DNA from: JAVDCA01 sp963819385
GTDB lineage: Bacteria; Pseudomonadota; Alphaproteobacteria; Rhizobiales; Xanthobacteraceae
Length of the DNA: 64,000 bases
Assembly (NCBI GenBank): GCA_963819385.1
Contig: CAWFVV010000006.1
Coordinates: forward strand, 2,046,001-2,110,000
Direction of reading: 5' to 3'
Shown: positions 44,003-52,472 of the stretch, in pieces
Layout: every line of letters starts with the position of its first letter
Position numbering within the stretch: position 1 is the stretch's first letter
Position numbers and translations under genes: made by a program
The notes under the pieces: generated by a model
The model's input: only the letters and a program-made list of their open reading frames with translations
Databases searched by the model: none
Told to the model about the DNA's origin: nothing

Positions 44003-44476
44003 ATGTTCCACGTTACCTCGAGCTTGGTTGGCGGTGCCGCCGCCGTTGTTGCCTGGGCGCTGGTCGCGCCCTCCCTCAATCCAGCCGTACAGACCGGCCT
44101 CACGCCGGCCGATCACCAAAGCGTGAACCGCGCGGCGAAAGGCGACCGCCTCGCGCTGCCGCCGAACTATCGCCAAACGAAACGCCCGGTCGCGACCGTC
44201 GAGGTGATCGGCGTGCATGACGCCGCGATCGTCTATCGCGATCGCGACGGGCAAGTGTTGTTTCGCACCGATCCGGTGAGCAACGTCACGGTGATCTCGA
44301 AAGGCTTCGTGGTGCCTCAGCTCACGCTGCGCGACACGCCGCAGAGCAACCCGACGCCGATCGTGGCACCGCATGATCGCGACGCCACGCCGGCGATCCC
44401 GGTCGGCTGCGAGCCGGTCGCGAGCCCGATCGTCGAGCCGGGCCTCGCGCGCATCGTCGGCCGCTGCCTGTCGTAA
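44003..44476 (+). CDS. Unknown membrane-anchored or periplasmic protein
   Basis: A 157-residue protein from an ATG with a GGGGAGGG ribosome site; a longer frame from 43910 is possible. Residues 7-25 (SLVGGAAAVVAWALVAPSL) form one hydrophobic segment, either anchor or signal peptide. The rest is soluble, with VATVEVIGVHDAAIVYRD and LFRTDPVSNVTVISKGFVVP. It contains one Cys near the middle of the tail and one near the C-terminus (VGCEPV, GRCLS). I do not recognise the family. It stands alone between phyR and the L,D-transpeptidase gene and might be part of envelope stress functions. Confidence 0.65.
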   Translation: MFHVTSSLVGGAAAVVAWALVAPSLNPAVQTGLTPADHQSVNRAAKGDRLALPPNYRQTKRPVATVEVIGVHDAAIVYRDRDGQVLFRTDPVSNVTVISKGFVVPQLTLRDTPQSNPTPIVAPHDRDATPAIPVGCEPVASPIVEPGLARIVGRCLS

Positions 44477-44771
44477 GGCGCCGACCCGACATAGGATAGG
44501 ATCGCGCGTGACGCCTGGCGTTCGCGCGCGACGTTGCAGCTCCAATTCAGCCTCAACGTTGATTCAATTGCGCCGCTCGCCGGCAGCAAATCCTTTCGAG
44601 CATGCGTCGTAAGCATCGTTGCGCGATGGCGGCGCCGCACGCGCGCGTGCAACGCGGGCGCGGCGCGATAATGCATTTGTCAGCGCATATGATTGGAACC
44701 TGCGAGCCGCGCAGCGTGTTGTGTTCGCGGAATCACTTCTTGCAGCGAACACGCCTTACACGGGGCCCCCC
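44477..44771. other. Intergenic region upstream of the L,D-transpeptidase gene
   Basis: A 295-base gap. It holds inverted GCGCGC-rich segments around 44505-44531 and 44630-44662 but no convincing gene or hairpin terminator. The promoter of the downstream gene must lie here; no clear consensus was found. Confidence 0.4.
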
Positions 44772-45557
44772 ATGAATCATCCGCGCCATCGCCTGACCAA
44801 TCGACCGTTCATGCGCGCGGCGCTTGCCGCATCCGTCATCGCCTGCGCGCCCGCAGTCGCGTTCGCGCAGTCCTACGCGCCCAATGCGCCGATCGATTAT
44901 CCGGCTTCCGTGTTCGCACCCGTGATGCACGACGATGCGTCGGCCGGCTTGGACGACACGTCGCCGCTGCGGCGCCAGGTGGTCAACTACGCGACCGGCG
45001 AAGCGCCCGGGACGATCGTGATCGATACCCCGCACACCTTCCTCTATCTCGTGCTCGGCAACGGCAAGGCGCTGCGCTACGGCATCGGCGTCGGCCGCCA
45101 GGGCTTCACCTGGTCGGGCACCCAGACCATCGCCCGCAAGGCCGAGTGGCCCGACTGGTACCCGCCGGCCGAGATGATTGCGCGCCAGCCCTACCTGCCG
45201 CGCTTCGTCGCCGGCGGGCCGAGCAACCCGCTCGGCGCCCGCGCGCTCTATCTCGGCCATTCCGAGTATCGTATCCACGGCACCAACGACCCCGCGACGA
45301 TCGGCCATCAGGTGTCGAGCGGCTGCATCCGCCTCACCAATGAGGACATCATCGACCTGTTCGGCCGCGTCGGGGTCGGCACCAAGGTCGTGGTGCTGTC
45401 GCAGACGCCGCGCAACATGCGTGCGCCGGCCGCGCACGCCGTGCCCCCGCATACGGCTCGCGCGGACACGCGCCAGACGGTCGTCATCCCGGTCTCGGCG
45501 ACGCCCGCGCCCGCGCCGACCCGGCCGATGTCGATCGCGCCGTCCGGCCTTTATTGA
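44772..45557 (+). CDS. L,D-transpeptidase (YkuD domain), exported
   Basis: A 261-residue exported protein with a signal peptide (residues about 12-36, ending AVAFAQ). The YkuD domain has the catalytic signature HGTNDPATIGHQVSSGCIRL with nucleophile Cys, preceded by IVIDTPHTFLYLVLGNG. The last 45 residues are Pro/Ala/Thr-rich and probably disordered. Such enzymes make 3-3 peptidoglycan cross-links or attach proteins to peptidoglycan in the periplasm. Converges on the Gfo/Idh gene, three bases apart. Start chosen at MNHPRHRL because it gives a proper signal sequence. Confidence 0.88.
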   Translation: MNHPRHRLTNRPFMRAALAASVIACAPAVAFAQSYAPNAPIDYPASVFAPVMHDDASAGLDDTSPLRRQVVNYATGEAPGTIVIDTPHTFLYLVLGNGKALRYGIGVGRQGFTWSGTQTIARKAEWPDWYPPAEMIARQPYLPRFVAGGPSNPLGARALYLGHSEYRIHGTNDPATIGHQVSSGCIRLTNEDIIDLFGRVGVGTKVVVLSQTPRNMRAPAAHAVPPHTARADTRQTVVIPVSATPAPAPTRPMSIAPSGLY

Positions 45558-45560
45558 GCG

Positions 45561-46646
45561 TTATTCTTCCTGCAGCGGCAGCCGCACCGACTTGCCGGTG
45601 GCGGCGGCCCGCTCGATCGCGATGGTGGTCTCGAGATTGATGCGCGCCTGCTCGGGCGTGCACTGCACGGTCGGCGCGCCGGTCACCAGGTGATCGAGCC
45701 AGGCGCGCGTCTCGTTGCCGAGCGGCCCCCAGAAATCGCCGACCGCCCAGTCGCCCGCCGTGTTGCTACCGAGGAAGGCCATCTCGACCGAATGATCCGG
45801 CACATAGGCGTGCGGGATGCCTTTCTCGGAAAAGATCACGTGGTCCATGTGGTCGTCGTCGATGATCATGGTGCCCTCGGTGCCGAGCAGCTCGACGCGA
45901 TCCGACTGGCCAAGCGTCGGGTAGCGGGTCGGCAGCGCGTAGCTCACGCCGAGATTGATCACGGCGCCATCCGCGAACGTCACGATCGCCCAGGTGACGT
46001 CGTCGGCGCCGTAGCCGGCCTCGCGGAAGATGCCGTGCTGGCCGCGCGCCACCACCTCGACCGGATGATTGCCGTCGAGGAACCAGCACATCAGGTCGAC
46101 GTAGTACGTGAGCACGTCGAGCACCGGCGTCGCGTGCGGATCGCGCTTGAGGATCGCGAAGGCCTGGGCGCGCGAGTTATAGACGCGTGCCAGTCCGCCG
46201 ACGACACGGCCGAGCCGGCCGTGGCGCATCTGCTCCTTGGCGCGCAGGAAGCATTCCTTGTAGCGGCGGCTGTAGCCGACGCGCAGGTTGCCGTTCTTCC
46301 GCTTGAGCAGATCGAGGATGCGACCCGCATCCTTGAGCGAGAACCCGATCGGCTTCTCGACCAGCACCGGCAGGCCGCGCTCGAGCGCCATGCACACCGC
46401 CTCGGTGTGCTCCTGCTCGGGCGTCGAGACGACGACCGCGGTGACGTCGGGATGATTGATGATTTCTTCGTTGCTGCCCGAATGGAGCTGCGCGCCGGCC
46501 TGCTCGGCCAACGCCTTCGCGCGCGCCGGATCCTTGTCGGAGACCGCGAGGAAGCGCACCGACGGATGCTTGGCGGCCAGTCGCGCCCGCAACGTGCCGA
46601 TGCGGCCCGAGCCGACCACCGCGATGCCGAGGTGGGATTGTTTCAT
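45561..46646 (-). CDS. Gfo/Idh/MocA-family oxidoreductase
   Basis: A 361-residue NAD(P)-dependent oxidoreductase. The Rossmann motif IAVVGSGRIGTLRA is at the N-terminus, the family motif EKPIGFSLKDAGRI is in the middle, and the C-terminal alpha/beta domain has VTWAIVTFADGAVINLGVSYALP. Members oxidise sugars, inositols or cyclic polyols, or reduce related ketones. It lies downstream of the ABC ATPase gene in the same orientation across a palindromic repeat, so it is probably the last gene of the operon beginning at 53408. Confidence 0.85.
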   Translation of the reverse strand: MKQSHLGIAVVGSGRIGTLRARLAAKHPSVRFLAVSDKDPARAKALAEQAGAQLHSGSNEEIINHPDVTAVVVSTPEQEHTEAVCMALERGLPVLVEKPIGFSLKDAGRILDLLKRKNGNLRVGYSRRYKECFLRAKEQMRHGRLGRVVGGLARVYNSRAQAFAILKRDPHATPVLDVLTYYVDLMCWFLDGNHPVEVVARGQHGIFREAGYGADDVTWAIVTFADGAVINLGVSYALPTRYPTLGQSDRVELLGTEGTMIIDDDHMDHVIFSEKGIPHAYVPDHSVEMAFLGSNTAGDWAVGDFWGPLGNETRAWLDHLVTGAPTVQCTPEQARINLETTIAIERAAATGKSVRLPLQEE

Positions 46647-46668
46647 TCTCTCTCTCCACGTCGTGCGG

Positions 46669-46754
46669 CGTCATCGCCCGCGAACGCGGGCGATCCAGTA
46701 CTCACATTGCTTCGTTAGTGGCTACTGGATTGCCCGCGTTCGCGGGCAATGACG
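46669..46754. repeat. Intergenic palindromic repeat
   Basis: CGTCATCGCCCGCGAACGCG and CGCGTTCGCGGGCAATGACG arms with CCAGTA/TACTGG pairing inside. Only one full copy was found in this window. Between the Gfo/Idh and ABC ATPase genes. Confidence 0.75.
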
Positions 46755-46766
46755 TCGCATTTGTTG

Positions 46767-47555
46767 CTAGGCAAACGTCCGCACCTCGTCCTTCAGGTCC
46801 GCCCAGATGCGCGAATAGATGTCGCGGAACTCGGGCGCGACCGCAAGCTCGGCGGGAGGCAGGCGCGGGCGCGGCAGGTCGACCGGAATCATGGATTTCA
46901 CGCGGCCCGGGCGGTTGGTCGAGACGAGCACCACATCGGACAGGAAGATCGCCTCGTGCAGGTCGTGGGTGACGAACAGCACGGTGCGCTTGTTCTTCTC
47001 CCACACTTCGAGAAAGAGCTCTTGCAGCAGCAGCCGCGTCTGGCTGTCGAGGGCGCCGAACGGCTCGTCCATCAGCAGGATGTTCGGCTCGATCGCGAAG
47101 GTGCGCGCGACCGCGACGCGCTGGCGCATGCCCTGGCTGAGCTCGTGGCGGTAGTGCCCTTCGAACTTGTCGAGCCCGACGCGACGCAGCCATTCGCGCG
47201 CGATCTCGCGCCGGTTCGCCACCTTGCGCACCTCAAGGCCGAATTCGACATTCTCGAGCGCGGTGCGCCACGGCATCATGCCGTCGCGCGCGAACATGTA
47301 GCCGACGTCGTGGCGCACGCCGGTCACGGTCTGTCCGTCGACCTCCGCCCTGCCCCGGCTCGGCGCCAGCAGGCCGGAGATGATGTTGAGCAAGGTCGAC
47401 TTGCCGCAGCCCGAAGGGCCGACGATCGACACGATCGAGCCTTCCGGCACATCGAACGTCACGTCGCGGCAGGCGACGACCGGCTCGCGGCCGCGCGGGC
47501 GAAAGACGATGCTGACGTCCTGGATGCGGATCTTGGCGGGGCGGTCCTGCGGCAT
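46767..47555 (-). CDS. ABC transporter ATP-binding protein (SsuB/TauB-like)
   Basis: A 262-residue ATPase: Walker A VGPSGCGKSTLLN, signature LSQGMRQRVAVARTF, Walker B NILLMDEPFGALD, switch FVTHDLHEA. The signature has Gln instead of the common second Gly, a tolerated variation. Works with the permease and binding protein directly upstream. Confidence 0.92.
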   Translation of the reverse strand: MPQDRPAKIRIQDVSIVFRPRGREPVVACRDVTFDVPEGSIVSIVGPSGCGKSTLLNIISGLLAPSRGRAEVDGQTVTGVRHDVGYMFARDGMMPWRTALENVEFGLEVRKVANRREIAREWLRRVGLDKFEGHYRHELSQGMRQRVAVARTFAIEPNILLMDEPFGALDSQTRLLLQELFLEVWEKNKRTVLFVTHDLHEAIFLSDVVLVSTNRPGRVKSMIPVDLPRPRLPPAELAVAPEFRDIYSRIWADLKDEVRTFA

Positions 47556-47564
47556 CGGGCGGTC

Positions 47565-48389
47565 TCAGGCGCTCGTCATCGACGGTTTCCAGCGCAGCAG
47601 CCGCGCCTCGACGTAGCGCATCAGGGCGCTGAACAGCCACGCGACGAAGGCGAGCGTGATCAGGCCCGCGAACACGCCGGCCGTGTTGAAGGTGGCGGCG
47701 CTTGACTGGATCACGAAGCCGAGCCCCTGGTTGGACGAGAGGATCTCGGCGACGATCACGCCGAGCAGCGAATAAGTCAGCCCGAGATTGAGGCCGGCGA
47801 AGATCCACGGCAAGGTCGAGGGCAGCGTCACCTTCCACAGGATGTCGCGCTCCGACGCGCCCATGAGCTTCGCGATGGTGAGGATGTCGTTGTCGACGTT
47901 CTTCGCGCCGCCGAGCGTGTTCACCAGCAGGATGAAGAAGACGAGCGTGAACGCGGTGACGACCTTGGCCGTGATGCCGATGCCGAACCACAGGATGATC
48001 AGCGGCGCGAGCGCGATGCGCGGCAGGCTGTTGAGCGCGAGCACGAGCGGGGCGAGCACATCGTCCCAGAACGGCGAGCGCGCGAGCAGCAGCCCGGCGA
48101 CGATGCCGAGCGCCGAGGAGATCACGAATGCGATCAACGCCTCGAAAACCGTGATCGCCACGTCGGCGAACAGCGCACCGCTCGCGATCTCGCTCCACAG
48201 CTCCTCGGCGACGAGCTTCGGGCTGCTGATCCAGAACGGGTCGACCCATCCGACCCCGACCACCGTCTGCCAGATCGCGAGCACGATCCCGACCACCGCG
48301 AGGCGGGCGATGAGCACGCGGCGATACCGGATACCCGGATCGGGCTCGGCCGCGAAGCCGAGATCCTCGGGCGCCGATGCGACTGTCAT
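47565..48389 (-). CDS. ABC transporter permease (SsuC/TauC-like)
   Basis: A 274-residue permease with about six membrane spans. The EAA loop is at IAKLMGASERDILWKVTLPS followed by LPWIFAGLNLGL. It lies 9 bases before the ATPase gene and 40 bases after the binding-protein gene, in the same operon. Confidence 0.9.
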   Translation of the reverse strand: MTVASAPEDLGFAAEPDPGIRYRRVLIARLAVVGIVLAIWQTVVGVGWVDPFWISSPKLVAEELWSEIASGALFADVAITVFEALIAFVISSALGIVAGLLLARSPFWDDVLAPLVLALNSLPRIALAPLIILWFGIGITAKVVTAFTLVFFILLVNTLGGAKNVDNDILTIAKLMGASERDILWKVTLPSTLPWIFAGLNLGLTYSLLGVIVAEILSSNQGLGFVIQSSAATFNTAGVFAGLITLAFVAWLFSALMRYVEARLLRWKPSMTSA

Positions 48390-48429
48390 GACGGTGCTAC
48401 GCGCTCGATGCGGATGATCAGTGCGGCTT

Positions 48430-49461
48430 TCAATGTGTTTTGGGCTCGGCGAACTCTTTCGGCATGAACTCGGTGGCGACGAGCTGATCGTAGGGCACGG
48501 TGTGCGGAATCAGCTTGTTCGCATAGAGCAGCGAGTTGACGTTCTCGATCGCCTGCACGGTCGCGACCGGCCGGAAGATCGTGCGATAGCGCTCGAGATA
48601 GGCGCGCAGCAGGGCGGGATCCATTCCCTTGATCGTCTTGGCGCCCACCTTCATGATCTCCTCGATGCGCGCCGGATCGTTGATCGCCTGCTCGGCCTCG
48701 ACCACCGCGGCGACGATGCCGCGCGCGACCTGCGGGCGATCCTTGAGGAAAGAGGATCGCACCCACATGCCGTTGTAGGCATATTGCTTGAACAGCGGCG
48801 CGCCGCCGCCCTCGACGTCGACCACCATCTTCGCGATCTTGAGGCCCTGCACCGCGACGGTCTGCGCCGGCTCGACCGCCATGGCGCCGTCGATGACGCC
48901 GTTCTTGAGCGCCGCCAGCATCGTATTGGGATCGCCGACCGGCACGATGGTCACGTCCTTCTTGGGATCGAGGCCGGCCTGGCGCAGCAGATATTGCAAG
49001 GTGGTGTCGGTCGAGGCGCCGACCGAGCTGATCCCGATCTTCAGCCCCTTCATGTCGCGCACCATCTCGGGGTACGGCTTGTCGGCGTTCGGCGTCGGCA
49101 CGTTGTTGCGCACGATCAGGCCGAGCGGCGGAAGCTGCTCGTTGAGCACGAGCAGCTTCACGTCCTGTCCCTTGGCGGCCACCGCGACGCCGTGCTCGAC
49201 CGCGAAGGCGCCGACGTCGGCCGAGCCGCTGATCATGATGTTGGCCGCCTGGATCCCGGTGCCGTAGACGATCTCGGCGTCGATGCCGTGCTTCTCGAAC
49301 AGCCCGAGCTCCTTGGCGACATAGACCGTGAAGCAGCAGAGATTGGCCTGGAAGGTGGAGATCCTTATTTTTTCAAGCGCGCCTGCGGGAGCCGTGAACG
49401 TCGCCAGCACGGCAAACGCCGCGATCGCCCGCGTCAACGCATTCAGTCGCAAGCCGCCCAT
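48430..49461 (-). CDS. ABC transporter substrate-binding protein (NMT1/SsuA-like)
   Basis: A 343-residue periplasmic binding protein with a signal peptide (LTRAIAAFAVLATFTAPAGA). KIRISTFQANLCCFTVYVAKELGLF includes an unusual Cys pair. MKGLKIGISSVGASTD and AALKNGVIDGAMAVEP follow. It likely binds the acid degraded by the CoA-transferase/BadI-like enzymes upstream. Confidence 0.87.
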   Translation of the reverse strand: MGGLRLNALTRAIAAFAVLATFTAPAGALEKIRISTFQANLCCFTVYVAKELGLFEKHGIDAEIVYGTGIQAANIMISGSADVGAFAVEHGVAVAAKGQDVKLLVLNEQLPPLGLIVRNNVPTPNADKPYPEMVRDMKGLKIGISSVGASTDTTLQYLLRQAGLDPKKDVTIVPVGDPNTMLAALKNGVIDGAMAVEPAQTVAVQGLKIAKMVVDVEGGGAPLFKQYAYNGMWVRSSFLKDRPQVARGIVAAVVEAEQAINDPARIEEIMKVGAKTIKGMDPALLRAYLERYRTIFRPVATVQAIENVNSLLYANKLIPHTVPYDQLVATEFMPKEFAEPKTH

Positions 49462-49586
49462 TGCGTCCTCCCATGTTGCTCCGTCATCCCGTGGCGCGAG
49501 CTGCCTCGGCGGATGATCGACCCCTTGGGGCCGTCGGCCTTCGGCGAAGCGCCTCAGGGTGGCGGAACTATTTCATTTATTCGTCA

Positions 49587-50720
49587 CTATGCCACATGCC
49601 GGTGCGCGATGTCGCGGCGATGGCGGCGGATACGGTCCTCATCGACCTCGATGCCGAGCCCAGGCAGGTCGGATACTTCCACATGGCCGTGCTCGATGCG
49701 AATGGGGCGCGCGGTCGCATCCTCGGCCAGGCCTTCGACCGACGGGGTGAAACCCCAGGCGATCTGCGGCAGCGCCGCCGCGATATGCAGCCCGGCCGCG
49801 CAGGCGATGCTCGACTTGCCGGTCTTGCAGGCGACGTTGACCGACATGCCGAGCTCGGCGCACAGGCGGCCGGCCGCAACCGCGCCGCGCATACCGCCGA
49901 GCTTGATGGTCTTGAGGCTCGCGCCGCGCGCGGCCTTGCGCTCGTGGTAGCGGCGGATGTCGAGGAGCCCGTGAATGCTCTCGTCGGCGCCGATCGCGAC
50001 CTCGCCGGCCGCGGCCGCAACCGCCGCCATGCCGTCGATGTCGTCCGCGGCGACCGGCTGCTCGAAGAATGTCAGTCCGCTGCCCGCGACGGCGCGCACA
50101 TATTGCATGGCCTCCTCGGCACTCCAGCCCGTGTTGGCATCGGAGGAGATCAGGCAATCGCCGCCCAGCACGTCGCAGACGCGGCGGGTGCGCTCGGCGT
50201 CGACCAGCGGCTTGTCGATGCCGACCTTGATCTTGAACGCCTCGAATCCTTCGAGCTTCTTGTAAGCAGCGTCACGCAGGTCGGCGGCAAGCTCGCCGTT
50301 GCTGATGACGCCGAGCACCGCGATGCGCTCGCGCATCTTGCCGCCGAGCAGCGCATGGGCGGGCCGGCTGGTGGCGCGGCCGACGAGATCGTGCAGCGCG
50401 ATCTCGATTGCGGCCTTGGCGGCCTGGTTGCCGTACATGCGCCCATTCATCGCCGCCGAGGCGCCGGCGATGTCCTCGGGATCGCGGCCGAGCACGGCCG
50501 GGATCATGTAGGCAATCGCCGCCATCATGCTGTCGACGGTCTCGCCCGTCATGGTCGGGGCGGAAGCCGCCTCGCCCCAACCGACAATATCCCCTTGGCC
50601 GGTATCCGCCTCGAGGCGCACCAGCACGTTGTCGGCCTGACGTATTTCGACGCCCGCCATAAAGACGGGCTTCTTCATCGGAAAGGCGACCGCAATCGGC
50701 TCGATGCGGGTGATTTTCAT
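49587..50720 (-). CDS. Mandelate racemase/muconate lactonizing enzyme family protein
   Basis: A 377-residue enolase-superfamily enzyme of the muconate-lactonizing subgroup. The KxK motif is in FKIKVGID. The metal ligands are Asp in SSDANTGW, Glu in FFEQPV and Asp in IGADES, and the second catalytic Lys is in KTIKLGGMRG. All essential residues are present. The subgroup includes muconate cycloisomerase, N-succinylamino-acid racemase and dipeptide epimerase. By context a cycloisomerase or racemase acting on a ring-derived acid is likely. Overlaps the VOC gene by four bases. Confidence 0.87.
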   Translation of the reverse strand: MKITRIEPIAVAFPMKKPVFMAGVEIRQADNVLVRLEADTGQGDIVGWGEAASAPTMTGETVDSMMAAIAYMIPAVLGRDPEDIAGASAAMNGRMYGNQAAKAAIEIALHDLVGRATSRPAHALLGGKMRERIAVLGVISNGELAADLRDAAYKKLEGFEAFKIKVGIDKPLVDAERTRRVCDVLGGDCLISSDANTGWSAEEAMQYVRAVAGSGLTFFEQPVAADDIDGMAAVAAAAGEVAIGADESIHGLLDIRRYHERKAARGASLKTIKLGGMRGAVAAGRLCAELGMSVNVACKTGKSSIACAAGLHIAAALPQIAWGFTPSVEGLAEDATARPIRIEHGHVEVSDLPGLGIEVDEDRIRRHRRDIAHRHVA

Positions 50721-51127
50721 GACTTGTGCTCTTCCAGCTCGACGAGGGCGCCGAGGAAATCGGCGGGGTGGATGAAGGCGATGCGCTCGCCTGCGACATT
50801 ATGTTGTGGACGGCCGTCGCCCAGCATTCGCACACCCCGCCCGCCGAGCGCACCGGCGGCCGCGTCCATGTCGTCGACATTGAGCGAAAAGTGGTGGATG
50901 CCGCCCTTGGGATTGCGCTCGAGAAACTTGGCGATCGGCGAGTCCGGGCGCGAGGGCTCCATCAGCTCGATCTTCGCGTTGCCCAGGTCGACATAGACGA
51001 GGCGCACGCCTTGTTCCGCGTTGGTGAGCGGCTCGCCGACGGCCAGACCGTAGGTCTCGCGCAGCTTGCGTGCGGCCGCATCGAGGTCGGGCACGACGAT
51101 GGAGACGTGGCTGAGAGAGGTAAGCAT
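50717..51127 (-). CDS. VOC-family protein, methylmalonyl-CoA epimerase-like
   Basis: A 136-residue vicinal-oxygen-chelate protein. The two beta-alpha-beta halves carry LSHVSIVVPDLDAAARKL, GNAKIELMEP, GGIHHFSLNVDDM and AFIHPADFLGALVELEE, including likely metal ligands His7, Glu and His of the family. Resembles methylmalonyl-CoA epimerase in length and motif order. In this operon it could epimerise a CoA thioester intermediate. Start taken at MLTSLSHV. Confidence 0.82.
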   Translation of the reverse strand: MLTSLSHVSIVVPDLDAAARKLRETYGLAVGEPLTNAEQGVRLVYVDLGNAKIELMEPSRPDSPIAKFLERNPKGGIHHFSLNVDDMDAAAGALGGRGVRMLGDGRPQHNVAGERIAFIHPADFLGALVELEEHKS

Positions 51128-51143
51128 GGCAAAGCCCATCAGC

Positions 51144-51235
51144 CATCATGCCCGGGCTTGTCCCGGGCATCCACGTCTTCACGGCGGCGTGGCGAAGAAA
51201 GGCGTGGATGGCCGGGACGAGCCCGGCCATGACGG
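51144..51235. repeat. Interspersed palindromic repeat between VOC and CoA-transferase genes
   Basis: ATCATGCCCGGGCTTGTCCC and GACGAGCCCGGCCATGACG ends with CCACGTCTT/GGCGTGG inside. Same family as 8253-8342, 26895-26984 and 53428-53517. Confidence 0.75.
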
Positions 51236-51264
51236 GTTGCACGAATTTGGCAAGCCAACATGGC

Positions 51265-52464
51265 TCACACCACCTTGTCGTCGCGCAGCTTCGCGATCGC
51301 TCCCGCGTCCATCCCGATCTCCGCCAGCACTTCGTCCGTATGCTCGCCGAGCAGCGGCGGCGGGCGGCGGACGGAAGCCGGCGTGTCGGAGAACTTGAAG
51401 GGGATGCCGAGCATCTTGAGATCGCCGACGGTCGGGTGCGCGACGGTCTCGACCATGCGGCGCGCGGCGGTGTGCGGCTCGTCGAGCGCCAGGGCGACCG
51501 TATTGATGCGGCCGCACGGGACGCCGACCGCCTTGAGCTTCTCCAGCCACGCATCGACCTTGTCGGTCGCGAGCGCTTCGCCGATCAAGCCGTCGATGAG
51601 ATCGCGGTGGGCGACGCGCGCACGGTTGGTGGCGAAGCGCTCATCTTTCGCCCATTCCGGATGGCCGAGCACCGCGGCGGCCTTGGCGAATTGGGTGTCG
51701 TTGCCGACCGCGAGCGCCATCATGGCGTCGGCGGCGGAATACGTCGTGTAAGGCACGATGCTCGGATGACCGTTGCCGAAGCGGCCGCCGCCCTTGCCGG
51801 TGACGAGGACATTGGCGGCCACGTTGACCAGCATGGCGAGCGAGCTTTCATAGAGCGACACCTCGACCTTCTGGCCCCGGCCCGTGCGATGGCGCGCGTT
51901 GAGCGCCGCGAGGATCGAGTTGCAGGCGAGCATGCCGGTGCACACGTCGACGATGGCGACACCGTACTTGGTCGGGCCGCCGTCGCCGGGGCCGCAGATG
52001 CTCATGAGGCCGGACTCGGCCTGCAGGATGAAGTCGTAGCCGGGAAGCTGCGCCTTCGGGCCGCTCGACCCGTAGCCGGTGATCTGGCAGCGCACGAGGC
52101 GCGGCGCGTGCTCGTCGAACCACGCATCGGTGAAGCCCCACTTGGCCAACGTTCCGAGCTTGAAGTTGTCGATCAGCACGTCGGCGCGCTCGACCAGCTT
52201 GCGCAGCACCGCCTGGCCGGCGGGCGCCGCGAGATTGAGCGTGAGCGAGCGCTTGTTGCGGTTCGCGCCGAGGAAATAGGCAGCCTCACCCGCCACGAAC
52301 GGCGGCCCCCAGGTGCGCGTGTCGTCGCCCGCGCCGGGCGGCTCGACCTTGACGATGTCGGCCCCCATGTCGCCGAGCATCATGGCGCAGAGCGGACCCG
52401 CCAGGATGCGCGTCAGGTCGACGACGCGGATGCCGGCGAGCGCGCCGTTGCTTGCTTGCGTCAT
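51265..52464 (-). CDS. CaiB/BaiF-family (class III) CoA-transferase
   Basis: A 399-residue family III CoA-transferase. IRVVDLTRILAGPLCAMMLGDMGADIVKVE is the typical start. RNKRSLTLNL and ITGYGSSGP follow, and the catalytic Asp is in LPGYDFILQAESGLM. It would activate the imported acid by transferring CoA from succinyl-CoA or another donor. Nine bases after the BadI-like gene stop, so cotranscribed. Confidence 0.9.
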   Translation of the reverse strand: MTQASNGALAGIRVVDLTRILAGPLCAMMLGDMGADIVKVEPPGAGDDTRTWGPPFVAGEAAYFLGANRNKRSLTLNLAAPAGQAVLRKLVERADVLIDNFKLGTLAKWGFTDAWFDEHAPRLVRCQITGYGSSGPKAQLPGYDFILQAESGLMSICGPGDGGPTKYGVAIVDVCTGMLACNSILAALNARHRTGRGQKVEVSLYESSLAMLVNVAANVLVTGKGGGRFGNGHPSIVPYTTYSAADAMMALAVGNDTQFAKAAAVLGHPEWAKDERFATNRARVAHRDLIDGLIGEALATDKVDAWLEKLKAVGVPCGRINTVALALDEPHTAARRMVETVAHPTVGDLKMLGIPFKFSDTPASVRRPPPLLGEHTDEVLAEIGMDAGAIAKLRDDKVV

Positions 52465-52472
52465 GTCGCGGC